37,484 nucleotides of DNA from Acidimicrobiaceae bacterium (GTDB lineage: Bacteria; Actinomycetota; Acidimicrobiia; Acidimicrobiales; Poriferisodalaceae), in contig JAPOPC010000063.1 of assembly GCA_026713105.1 (NCBI GenBank), forward strand, positions 1 through 37,484, written 5' to 3'. The stretch's first letter is position 1, and every line of letters starts with the position of its first letter. A program made the position numbers and the translations under genes. Shown here in pieces: positions 17,284 through 25,576 of this stretch. The notes under the pieces are model-generated. The model saw only the letters and a program-made list of their open reading frames with translations. It ran no database searches and was not told the origin of the DNA.

Positions 17284-18894
17284 CTAGGTGCCGAGCAGCT
17301 CGGCGGCCAGGTCCCGCAGCTCGGCCTTGAGCACCTTGTTCGACGGGTTCAGCGGCAGCGCTTCAACGTTCCAGAAGTGGCGGGGCACCCTGTAGTTGGC
17401 CATCTGCTCACGGCACCACGCCCGCAACGCATCGGCTTCGGGAGCACCGGCCGGCGACGGAACCACGAATGCGGCACCGACCTCGCCGAGTCGTTCGTCG
17501 GGTACGCCGATGACGGCCACCTGGCCGATCTGGGGATGCTCGGTCATCACCTTCTCGACCTCGGCGGGATAGACGTTGAAGCCGCCGTTGATGAACATGT
17601 CCTTCTTGCGGTCGGTGACGTCGATGTAGCCGATGTCGTTCATCACGCAAATGTCGCCCGTGTGCAGCCAGCCCTCGGCATCGATCGCTTCGGCGGTGGC
17701 TTCGGGGTTGTCGAGGTACCCGGCCATGACGTTGTACCCGCGCACCAGGATCTCGCCGGGCTGCCCGATGGGCAGATCCTGCCCCTCGTCGTCGACGATG
17801 CGCAGCTCGACGCCGTCGAGCGCCCGGCCGCTGGTGGTCGCCACCAGCTCGGGCGGGTCATCGGCCGCGCAGATCGCCGCCAGCCCGTGCGTTTCGGTCA
17901 TGCCGTAGCCCGTCAGCACAACCTCGAAGCCGAGGCGTTCACGCATGGCCACGACAGTCTCCACCGGGATGGCCGCGGCGCCGGTCAGCGACGAACGCAG
18001 GCTGGAGGTGTCGTAGTCGTCGAGGCCCCCATGGTTGATGAGCGATTGGAAGATCGCCGGTGGCCCCGGCAGGATCGTGATCTGCTCGTCTTCGATGCGC
18101 TGCAGCACCGATTCGACGTCGAAGATGGGGTGAGGGTGAATGGTGGCGCCGTGCATGATGCACGGCGTGATGCCCGCCGAGAAGCCGAAGGCGTGAAAGA
18201 ACGGGTTGATCACCAGCATCCGATCCCCCGGGCGCATGCCCAGCTCGAGCGCGTACTGGTTGAAGTTCCGCAGCACCGGTGCTTGGTGCACCAGCACGCC
18301 CTTGGGCAGGCCCGTGGTGCCGGAGGTGAACATGACCAGCCCGAGATCCTCGCCCGACGCAGCCGCACACCTGCGTGCTGACTCGGCCGCAGCCTCCGGC
18401 CTCGCCCGCCCCGCGAACTCGGAGTAGGAGATCGTGCCGCTGGGCGCGTCACCGCGCAGGATCACCGTGTCGACGAGCGTGTCGACCGTGTGGCCACCGT
18501 CGGCAGCCTCGTTGAGATCCTTGACGTAGTCGTAGCCCAAGAACCCGGCCACGGTGAACAGCACCTTGATCTTTGCCTTGCCCAGCACGTACGCGGCCTC
18601 GCGTCCCTTGAAGCGGGTGTTCACCGGCACGAGCACCCCGCCGGCGCGCAGCGTGCCCATCGAGGCGATCACCCACTCCCATGCGTTCGGCGCCCAGATG
18701 CCCACCGATTCGCCTGGCTCGACGCCCGATGCCACCAGCGCTGCGGCGCACTCGTCGGAGAGTCCCTTGATGTCTGCGAAGCTCAGCGAGACCTCGCCGT
18801 CGCGGATCGCCTCGGCGTCGCCGAACAGCCGCGCTGCCCGGTCGACAAGATCGGGGTAGTTGTCAGGAATCGCCTCAGACGTCGCTTCAGACAT
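17284..18894 (-). CDS. Acyl-CoA ligase (class I adenylate-forming, FadD3-like)
   Basis: A 536-residue AMP-dependent acyl-CoA synthetase that activates a carboxylate via an acyl-adenylate. It has the P-loop-like MFTSGTTGLPKGVL (188-201), INPFFHAFGFSAG, LPGPPAIFQSL, GYGMTETHG, WLHTGDI, DRKKDMFINGGFNVYPAEVE and a C-terminal catalytic lysine in NPSNKVLKAEL (K520). INPFFHxFG and LPGPPxIxQSL are strongly reminiscent of mycobacterial FadD3, which activates a steroid-ring-derived propionate. No other steroid genes lie nearby, so the substrate remains open. ATG 18894 begins the domain; the frame is open upstream to 19185 but would overlap the divergent kinase gene. It ends at the shared terminator. 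Confidence 0.88.
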   Translation of the reverse strand: MSEATSEAIPDNYPDLVDRAARLFGDAEAIRDGEVSLSFADIKGLSDECAAALVASGVEPGESVGIWAPNAWEWVIASMGTLRAGGVLVPVNTRFKGREAAYVLGKAKIKVLFTVAGFLGYDYVKDLNEAADGGHTVDTLVDTVILRGDAPSGTISYSEFAGRARPEAAAESARRCAAASGEDLGLVMFTSGTTGLPKGVLVHQAPVLRNFNQYALELGMRPGDRMLVINPFFHAFGFSAGITPCIMHGATIHPHPIFDVESVLQRIEDEQITILPGPPAIFQSLINHGGLDDYDTSSLRSSLTGAAAIPVETVVAMRERLGFEVVLTGYGMTETHGLAAICAADDPPELVATTSGRALDGVELRIVDDEGQDLPIGQPGEILVRGYNVMAGYLDNPEATAEAIDAEGWLHTGDICVMNDIGYIDVTDRKKDMFINGGFNVYPAEVEKVMTEHPQIGQVAVIGVPDERLGEVGAAFVVPSPAGAPEADALRAWCREQMANYRVPRHFWNVEALPLNPSNKVLKAELRDLAAELLGT

Positions 18895-19011
18895 GGCGGA
18901 CAGTCTCGCGGTTGGAGCAAGCCATTTCCCTGCCGGCGCAGGCGAGACTGCCGCAGTGGAACAGTTGACGCGCCGGCGGCGCAACGACGACAGCACAGTG
19001 AGGCCGGCCCG

Positions 19012-19947
19012 ATGATCGTCTGCTGCGGCGAAGCGCTGGTCGATGTCCTCGACGGCGACGAGGCCCGTTCGGTGCCGGGGGGCGGGCCCATGAACGCGGC
19101 CGTCGCTGCTGCACGGCTCGGCGCGCCGGTCGCCTTCGTCGGACGGGTGTCCACCGATGCGGCGGGCGATCTCATCTGGCGCCACCTCCAGCGCAGCGGT
19201 GTCGAGCTACGCGCCTGCGAGCGCGGAGATGAGCCGACAGCGAAGGCAATCATTCGGCTCTCGCCCCGCCCGTCGTTCCGTTTCGAAGGCGACAACACCG
19301 CCGACACTGCGCTCGGCGCAGTCGACCTGACTGCATTCGGCGACGGCCCGCACATCCTGCACGGCGGCACGCTGGGCATGTTCCGCGGGCGGACCGCCGA
19401 GGTGCTGGCCCGGTTGGCCGAGCGTCACGACGGCCTCGTCTCGCTCGATCCCAATGTTCGGCCGGCGATCATCGATGACCGGGATCGGTGGGACCGCTTC
19501 CACCGGCGATGGCTGAGCGCCTGCGACATCTACCGGGCGTCCGACGAGGACTTAGCGTGGATCTGGCCCGGCCGTGCGGCTCACGATTGCGTCGCCGAGC
19601 TGCTCGCCGGACGGGTCACAACAGTCATCGTCACCCGCGGCGAGCAGGGAGTCACCGTCTACACGGACGAGGGCGAGCTGGAGGTGGCAGCCTCATCGAT
19701 CGACACCATCAACACAGCCGACACCGTCGGCGCTGGCGACTCATTTGTCGGCTCGGTACTGACATCGCTGTGGGACCGGCTCGGCGGCGACCGTTCAGCG
19801 CTCGTGTCGCTCAGCCTCGCCGATTGGCGTGGGATCGCAGAGCGCGCTGCGGTCGCCGCGGCGATCACATGCTCGCGGCCCGGTGCCGATCCGCCATTTG
19901 CCCACGAAGTGGAGGCGAGCGTCTCGCGGTCGGCGACCGAATACTGA
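19012..19947 (+). CDS. PfkB-family carbohydrate kinase
   Basis: A 311-residue ribokinase-fold sugar kinase, likely fructokinase-like, transferring phosphate from ATP to a sugar hydroxyl. The N-terminus MIVCCGEALVDVL, the PGGGPMNAAVAAARLG substrate loop, VSLDPNVRP, and the C-terminal signature DTVGAGDSF (GAGD 240-243, catalytic D243) are intact. ATG 19012 is preceded by a GAGG-like site. It is divergent from the acyl-CoA ligase across about 117 bases and ends 30 bases before the convergent methyltransferase gene. The exact sugar cannot be read from the sequence. Confidence 0.88.
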   Translation: MIVCCGEALVDVLDGDEARSVPGGGPMNAAVAAARLGAPVAFVGRVSTDAAGDLIWRHLQRSGVELRACERGDEPTAKAIIRLSPRPSFRFEGDNTADTALGAVDLTAFGDGPHILHGGTLGMFRGRTAEVLARLAERHDGLVSLDPNVRPAIIDDRDRWDRFHRRWLSACDIYRASDEDLAWIWPGRAAHDCVAELLAGRVTTVIVTRGEQGVTVYTDEGELEVAASSIDTINTADTVGAGDSFVGSVLTSLWDRLGGDRSALVSLSLADWRGIAERAAVAAAITCSRPGADPPFAHEVEASVSRSATEY

Positions 19948-19977
19948 AGTCCTGCAATCGGCGCCCCGCTGTGGGAC

Positions 19978-20787
19978 TCAGCTGACCTGTGCCAGCGCCT
20001 CGCTGTGAATGAAATGGAAGTAGCCGTCGGGATCGTCGGCCCACGCCCGCCAGCCGGCGGCGATCTGTTCCATCTCGTCGGCCGTCGCGTAGCCGTACTC
20101 GACGGCCTGGCGGGCGAAACTGGTGTTCAAGCACCGATCCGCCCACGAGTAACCCCAATTGCGGCGTGTGTCCGGCGTCCAGAATTGCCACACCGACGCC
20201 GACATCGCCACCTCGGGCAGCCCGGCCGCGCGGAACCACGAGAACAGGTGACGGCCGGCGTCGGGCTCCGCGTCGTTGTGGCGGCACACCTGCCGGTACA
20301 CCTCCCGCCAACGGGTGATCTCGGTGCTGGACGGGTAGCCCCGCATCGTCGAGTAGTCCGAGTCGCGCACCGCCACCCAGCCGCCGGGGCGCACCACCCG
20401 GGCCATCTCGGCGATCGCCAGCACTGGGTTGGACAGGTGCTGGCAGACCTGATGCGCGTAGGCAGCGTCGAACGTGGCGTCGTCATAGGGCAGCTCGTAC
20501 ACGGACTCGTTGGCCAGTGTCACGTTGCCGACTCCGGCTTCGGCGACCGTGGCGGCGGCGGTCGCCAGGATCTCATCGGTGACTTCGATGCCGGTGACGT
20601 GGCCACGTTCGGCCCAGCGGGCGAGCCCGACGGTGATCGAGGCCGGGCCGCAGCCGACATCGAGAATCCGGGCATCGGGCCCGATCACATGACGGGCGAA
20701 TGCCGCGCAGTCCTCCGCTGTGCGCCTCGCATGCTGAGCGACCACTGCTGGCTGATGGCCGTGGGTGTACACGTCGCCGCCGGTCAC
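19978..20787 (-). CDS. Class I SAM-dependent methyltransferase
   Basis: A UbiE/Methyltransf_11-type protein, about 269 residues from the preferred start. Motif I is ILDVGCGPASI (41-51), followed by the acidic GIEVTDE, then DATFDAAYAHQVCQHL and MARVVRPGGWVAVRDSDY (motif III region). VTGGDVYTHGH at the start fits homologues that begin at TGG-(D/E)-VYTHGH, so GTG 20787 is likely. An in-frame GTG at 20838 adds residues encoded by a 33-base tandem duplication and is less convincing. The substrate is unknown; the C-terminal part is typical of small-molecule methyltransferases. It is divergent from the CoxL-like gene. Confidence 0.83.
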   Translation of the reverse strand: MTGGDVYTHGHQPAVVAQHARRTAEDCAAFARHVIGPDARILDVGCGPASITVGLARWAERGHVTGIEVTDEILATAAATVAEAGVGNVTLANESVYELPYDDATFDAAYAHQVCQHLSNPVLAIAEMARVVRPGGWVAVRDSDYSTMRGYPSSTEITRWREVYRQVCRHNDAEPDAGRHLFSWFRAAGLPEVAMSASVWQFWTPDTRRNWGYSWADRCLNTSFARQAVEYGYATADEMEQIAAGWRAWADDPDGYFHFIHSEALAQVS

Positions 20788-20842
20788 GGCGGCAGCGTAC
20801 GGCACAGGGCCGCCGGTCACGGCGGCAGCGCACGGCACAGGG
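20777..20842. repeat. 33-bp tandem duplication across the methyltransferase start
   Basis: Two 33-base units (20777-20809 and 20810-20842) differ at one base (t/c), with a partial third unit after. In the methyltransferase frame each encodes an 11-residue AAAVTGG-type unit, so the repeat duplicates the start codon and its context. It lies in the divergent gap before the CoxL-like gene. Confidence 0.85.
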
Positions 20843-20917
20843 CCGCCGCCACAGCAACAGCGTGACGAGCACGCCGGACCGGTCCGGTATCACAGCGCGT
20901 CACTAGCCTCGCCGCCC

Positions 20918-23356
20918 ATGGCTGGATCGATCCTGGGCAACGAAGTCCGACGAACCGAAGACCCCGAGCTGCTGACGGTCGGCGGTCGATACGTCTACGA
21001 CCACACTGCGGCCGGCATGTGCCACGCCGTGTTCGTTCGCTCCCCGATCGCCCATGCGCGCCTCGGCGCAATCGACACCAGCGAGGCGCAGCAGGCGCCG
21101 GGCGTGATCGAGGTGGTCACTGCTGGCGAACTCGGTGTCGCCCCGCACCACGGCTTCGTCAAGGTGGCAGACGAATTTGCTCGCCCGCCGCTGGCGACCG
21201 GCAAGGTCCGCTTCGTGGGCGAAGCAGTCGCCGTGGTCGTGGCCGAGACCCTGGCCCAAGCAGTTGACGCCGCCGAACTCGTCGCCGTCGAGTACGAACC
21301 GCTGCCCGCAGCGCCCGACGCCGAAGCCGCGCTTGCCCCTGGCGCGCCGGCGCTTTTCGACGAGCGGCCCAACAACGTCGCAACCGAGATCACCGACCCG
21401 TCCGGCATCGACCCGCTCGACGGCGCGACCCACATCGTGCGGGGCCGCTATGTCAACCAGAAGATCGCTGCGGTGCCGCTCGAGCCCAATTCGTGCGCCG
21501 CAGTACCCGGCGACGACGGCCGCATGACGGTGTACTGCGCGACGCAGATGCCGCACCTCATGAAGATGCAGCTCGCCGGTGCGCTCGGCTGGGACGCGCC
21601 GCGGCTGCGCGTGATCGCACCTCATGTCGGCGGAGGCTTCGGCGCCAAAGCCGGCCTGTACCACGAGCACACGGTGGTGACGGCCCTGGCCGACCGTCTG
21701 GGCCGCCCGGTCACGTGGACGCCCGGGCGCAGCGAGGACATGACCACGCTGGCTCACAGCCGGGCCCAGGTGCAGTACGCGGAGCTCGGCGTGCGCGATG
21801 ACGGCACCTTCACCGGGCTTCGGGTGCGCCTCGTGGGCGACACCGGCGCCTACCCGAACATCGGCACGATGCTGCCGGCGGGCACCAAGCGGATGTCCAA
21901 CGGCACCTACGCATTTCCGGCCATCCGCTTCGATGTCGCTACTGCGGTGACCAACACGACGCCGACCGGTGCATATCGGGGTGCCGGACGGCCTGAAGCG
22001 GCTGCCCTGCTTGAACGGCTCGTCGACCAGGCGGCCATCGAGACCGGCATCGATCCCATCGAGATCCGCCTTCGCAATTTCATCTCCCCAGATGCCTTCC
22101 CCTTCGACACCCTCACCGGCGTGACCTACGACAGCGGCGACTACGCCCTGCCGCTGCGGCGAGCGGTTGAGTTGGCCGGCTACGACGACCTGCGGGCGAC
22201 TCAGCGCGTGCGGCGCGAGCGGAGCGATGTGCGCCAGCTCGGCATCGGCATCGCCAGCTTCGTGGAGATCACCGCCGGCGGTCTGACCAGCGAGTTCGCC
22301 GCGGTGCGCATCGAACCAGACGGCGGCGCCACCGTCCGTGTCGGCACCAGCGCTCACGGCCAGGGCCATCACACGACGTTCGCCCAGATCGTGTCGGCCC
22401 GCACCGGCATCGATGTCGAGCGGATCGGGTTCATCCAGTCCGATACCGATCTGGTGCCCCGCGGCGGGGGCACGGGCGGCTCGCGGTCGATGCAGGTGGG
22501 CGGCTCGGCCGTCGCCACCGCCACTGACGTGCTCATCGACCGGGCGCAGCGACTCGCAGCCCACCTGCTCGAAGCCAGCGCAGACGACATCATGCTCGAC
22601 CCGGCAGTTGGCACATTCAGCGTGGTCGGTGTGCCTGCCCTATCCGTCGACTGGGTACAGCTCGCTGCAGCCGTCGATGATGCACCCGACGGGCTGCTCG
22701 GCGACCCGACCGAGGCCGAGACCAACGCAGCCGAGCGTGGCGAACCCGTCGACCCGGGGCTCGCCGCGCAGCTCGACTTCGACCAGGGCGAGGCCAGCTT
22801 TCCCTTCGGCGCGCACGTTGCCGTCGTCGAGGTCGACACCGACACGGGCGAAGTCCATTACCTGCGGCACATCGCGGTCGACGATGCCGGCACGGTCATC
22901 AACCCGCTGCTGCTCGCCGGCCAGCAGCACGGCGGCATCGCCCAAGGAGCAGCGCAGACGCTGTATGAGGAGGTGCTCTTCGACGACGACGGCAACCCCC
23001 AGACCGGCACGCTGATGACGTACCTGTTCCCGTCGGCCGCGGAGTTCCCCCAGTTCGAGGTCCACAGCACACAGACGCCCTCGCCGCTCAACCCGCTGGG
23101 CGCGAAGGGCATCGGCGAGGCGAGCACCATCGGCTCGACGCCGGCGCTGCAGAACGCGGTCATCGATGCGGTCGCTCATCTCGGTGTGCGGCACATCGAC
23201 ATGCCCATGAGCCCGCAACGGGTGTGGGAGGCGATCGCGGCGGCGCGAGCAGGCAGCCCAGCCGATCCGTGGCGAGAGCCGCCGGAGATCTTTGCCATGA
23301 TGGCGAACGGTCAACAGGTCGATCCCGAAGGGCTTGCCGCTGCCGAAGGGATCTGA
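20918..23356 (+). CDS. Xanthine dehydrogenase/CoxL-family molybdenum hydroxylase large subunit (form II)
   Basis: An 812-residue molybdopterin-cytosine-dinucleotide hydroxylase large subunit. It has the N-terminal a/b hammerhead (GNEVRRTEDPELLTVGGRYV...), PHVGGGFGAK, the active-site loop AYRGAGR (352-358), GQGHHTTFAQI, GTGGSRSMQVGG and the catalytic-base context GAKGIGEAS (E734). AYRGAGR is the form II (putative) signature, not the AYRCSFR of true CO dehydrogenase. The substrate is therefore probably an aldehyde or N-heterocycle rather than CO. No medium (FAD) or small (2Fe-2S) subunit gene is adjacent, so partners must be encoded elsewhere. ATG 20918 is the natural N-terminus; the frame is open further upstream through the tandem repeat. 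Confidence 0.9.
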   Translation: MAGSILGNEVRRTEDPELLTVGGRYVYDHTAAGMCHAVFVRSPIAHARLGAIDTSEAQQAPGVIEVVTAGELGVAPHHGFVKVADEFARPPLATGKVRFVGEAVAVVVAETLAQAVDAAELVAVEYEPLPAAPDAEAALAPGAPALFDERPNNVATEITDPSGIDPLDGATHIVRGRYVNQKIAAVPLEPNSCAAVPGDDGRMTVYCATQMPHLMKMQLAGALGWDAPRLRVIAPHVGGGFGAKAGLYHEHTVVTALADRLGRPVTWTPGRSEDMTTLAHSRAQVQYAELGVRDDGTFTGLRVRLVGDTGAYPNIGTMLPAGTKRMSNGTYAFPAIRFDVATAVTNTTPTGAYRGAGRPEAAALLERLVDQAAIETGIDPIEIRLRNFISPDAFPFDTLTGVTYDSGDYALPLRRAVELAGYDDLRATQRVRRERSDVRQLGIGIASFVEITAGGLTSEFAAVRIEPDGGATVRVGTSAHGQGHHTTFAQIVSARTGIDVERIGFIQSDTDLVPRGGGTGGSRSMQVGGSAVATATDVLIDRAQRLAAHLLEASADDIMLDPAVGTFSVVGVPALSVDWVQLAAAVDDAPDGLLGDPTEAETNAAERGEPVDPGLAAQLDFDQGEASFPFGAHVAVVEVDTDTGEVHYLRHIAVDDAGTVINPLLLAGQQHGGIAQGAAQTLYEEVLFDDDGNPQTGTLMTYLFPSAAEFPQFEVHSTQTPSPLNPLGAKGIGEASTIGSTPALQNAVIDAVAHLGVRHIDMPMSPQRVWEAIAAARAGSPADPWREPPEIFAMMANGQQVDPEGLAAAEGI

Positions 23357-23460
23357 GCGAGCGCAGCGTCGCCAGCCCGGCCCACCGCAGCGGTGCACTC
23401 GACTGTCCGCCGCTGAATCGATGGCTGGTCGGCCAGACGCGCTGTGAGACAATTTGGCCA

Positions 23461-24696
23461 GTGACCGAGCGGGGAATCGCCCATCCGCCCACACCGGATT
23501 GCCCCACTGCGGACTGCCCCACTCCGGACTTCTACGAGTACCCGTGGACGGCGCTCTCGTCGGCCTGTCTTACCGCGCATGGCACAGCAGATCTGGCGTG
23601 GCCTGACGGAGCCACGCTCGAGTGCCACCCGACATGGCTGCGCGAGAACGCTCCCGGCCCCGGCGGCATCAACTTGGCCACCCGGGAATGCGAACTGGAT
23701 CCGGCACATCTGCCCGCCGACCTGACGCTGGGGCGGATCTGCGTTGCCGGCGGGGCGCTCGATGTGACCTTCGAGCCGGAGCATCGCGACGCCACGTTTC
23801 ATCCGGGATGGCTGCGCCATGTCGCGGACGACATGCATCAGCCCTTTGCCGTCATTCCCGCACCCGAACCGTGGACCGCAGCGTCGCACCCGGAGCCGAC
23901 CACCTACGACGGCCCCGCGACGCTGTGCGACGACGACTCGCTGGAGACGGCGCTGTGCGGCCTGGCTCGGTTCGGCCTCATCCGGCTGTCCGCCTGCGGC
24001 ACCGACGCCGACACGGTCGCCCGGCTCGCTCATCGCATCGGCGCAATGCGCGACTCCAATTTCGGCCTCACCTGGCATGTCGACGTCGACATCGCGCCCA
24101 CCACGGTCGCCAACACCGGACTGCGGCTCGCACCCCATACCGACCTGCCGACCCGCGAGGTGCCGCCGGGGCTGCAGCTGCTGCACTGTGTGGAGAACAC
24201 CGTCGAGGGCGGCTGGTCGACCATGGCCGACGGGCTGGCGATCGCCGAGCATCTGCGTGACTGCGAACCAGGCGCATTCGAGGCGCTCACCACACTGGAG
24301 TGGATCTTCTTCAACCGTTCGCCCGACTACGACCACCGCTGGCAGGGCCCGGTCATCGACACCGGCGACGGCCGGATTCCCTACACCTACCGGGCGTTTC
24401 ACCCGGTGCGGGCCTTTCCCGCGATGGCTGCTGCCGACGTCGAGCGTGCGTACGCCGCGCTGGGTCTGTTGAGCGCAACGGCCGCGTCAAACCACTTTGG
24501 AATGCGCTACCCGTTCCGGCCCGGAGACATCGTCGTGTTCGACAACCGGCGAGTGCTGCACGGGCGGGAAGCATTCGAGCCGCGTCCAGGAATACGCCGG
24601 CGGCTGATCGGCACCTACATCGACACCGACGAGTTCTATTCGCGGCTGCGCGTGCTGCTGCGCCGTTCACCTCAGGAGATCCCCGCTCATGGCTGA
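23461..24696 (+). CDS. Gamma-butyrobetaine dioxygenase (TauD/BBOX family)
   Basis: A 411-residue Fe(II)/2-oxoglutarate-dependent oxygenase that hydroxylates gamma-butyrobetaine to L-carnitine. The N-terminal part (about residues 25-120) is the small DUF971-like domain with HPTWLRENAPG. The catalytic part has the iron ligands H226 and D228 in APHTDLPTRE, and H367 in RRVLHGREAF, followed by arginines for 2-oxoglutarate in PGIRRRL. LQLLHCVENTVEGGWSTMADG is typical of the BBOX family. The start is GTG 23461. It overlaps the next gene by 8 bases, making a three-gene operon with BKACE and carnitine dehydrogenase, which strongly supports a role in carnitine metabolism. Confidence 0.88.
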   Translation: MTERGIAHPPTPDCPTADCPTPDFYEYPWTALSSACLTAHGTADLAWPDGATLECHPTWLRENAPGPGGINLATRECELDPAHLPADLTLGRICVAGGALDVTFEPEHRDATFHPGWLRHVADDMHQPFAVIPAPEPWTAASHPEPTTYDGPATLCDDDSLETALCGLARFGLIRLSACGTDADTVARLAHRIGAMRDSNFGLTWHVDVDIAPTTVANTGLRLAPHTDLPTREVPPGLQLLHCVENTVEGGWSTMADGLAIAEHLRDCEPGAFEALTTLEWIFFNRSPDYDHRWQGPVIDTGDGRIPYTYRAFHPVRAFPAMAAADVERAYAALGLLSATAASNHFGMRYPFRPGDIVVFDNRRVLHGREAFEPRPGIRRRLIGTYIDTDEFYSRLRVLLRRSPQEIPAHG

Positions 24697-25576
24697 CGTC
24701 TTCATCACCTGCGCTGTCACTGGTGCCGGCGACACGGTCGGCAAGTCCGACAAGGTGCCCTACACCCCCGCCGACATTGCTCAGAACGTGATCGACGCCG
24801 CCGCCGCGGGCGCGGCGATCTGCCACGTGCACGTGCGCGACCCCATCACCGGCGACGCGGGCCGCGACGTCGACTGCTACCGCGAGGTCATGGAGCGGGT
24901 GCGGGCATCGAGCACCGACGTGGTGCTGAACCTCACCGCCGGCATGGGCGGCGACTTCGTGATCGGCTCGGTCGAGCAGCCGCTGCCGCCCGATCCACTC
25001 AAATCCGACATGGCTGGCGCCACCGAGCGCCTGGCGCACGTTCGAGAACTGCTACCCGAGATCTGCACGCTCGACTGCGGCACGATGAACTTCGGCGAGG
25101 GCAACTACGTGGCCACCAACACCCACGACACGCTCATGGAGATGGCCCGCCAGATCCAAGCGCTCGGCGTGCGGCCCGAGATCGAGGCCTTCGACACAGG
25201 ACAGCTCTGGGAGGCGCGGTCGCTGGTCGAGGCTGGTGTCATCGAAGCCCCGGTCATGGTGCAGCTGTGCATGGGCGTCCGCTGGGGTGCCCCACCCGAC
25301 CTGAACACGTTCATGGCGATGGTGAACAACGTGCCCGACGACTGGACATTCTCGGCGTTCGCACTGGGGCGCGACCAGTTGCCCTATGTGGCATTGGCGG
25401 CGGTCGCCGGCGGCAATGCCCGGGTCGGCCTCGAAGACAACCTGTTTCTCGAACGAGGTCGGCTCGCCACCAACGCCGACCTGACGGCGCGGGCGAAGCA
25501 GATTCTGGAGACCATGAACTACCGGGTCATCGGCCCCGAAGAAGTCCGCGACAAGCTCGAGTTGACACGGCATTGA
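24689..25576 (+). CDS. BKACE-family beta-keto acid cleavage enzyme (dehydrocarnitine cleavage)
   Basis: A 295-residue DUF849/BKACE TIM barrel, Zn-dependent, which condenses a beta-keto acid with acetyl-CoA and splits it to acetoacetyl-CoA and a new CoA thioester. Visible features are FITCAVTGAGDT, the zinc-binding HVHVRDP (H46, H48), NLTAGMGGDFV, CGTMNFGEGNYV, and the C-terminal GGNARVGLEDNLFLERGRLATNADL. In this operon the substrate is most likely 3-dehydrocarnitine, giving betainyl-CoA, as for CdhC of Pseudomonas. The ATG at 24689 lies within the upstream gene, with CAGGAG about 10 bases before it; its stop overlaps the next TTG start. Confidence 0.9.
   Translation: MADVFITCAVTGAGDTVGKSDKVPYTPADIAQNVIDAAAAGAAICHVHVRDPITGDAGRDVDCYREVMERVRASSTDVVLNLTAGMGGDFVIGSVEQPLPPDPLKSDMAGATERLAHVRELLPEICTLDCGTMNFGEGNYVATNTHDTLMEMARQIQALGVRPEIEAFDTGQLWEARSLVEAGVIEAPVMVQLCMGVRWGAPPDLNTFMAMVNNVPDDWTFSAFALGRDQLPYVALAAVAGGNARVGLEDNLFLERGRLATNADLTARAKQILETMNYRVIGPEEVRDKLELTRH

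Noticed and set aside
20777..20842. Tandem 33-bp units as a CRISPR array
   Set aside because: Only two contiguous units without spacers, and no cas genes.
20918..23356. True carbon monoxide dehydrogenase large subunit
   Set aside because: The active-site loop is AYRGAGR (form II), not the AYRCSFR of CO-oxidising enzymes, and CoxM/CoxS are absent.
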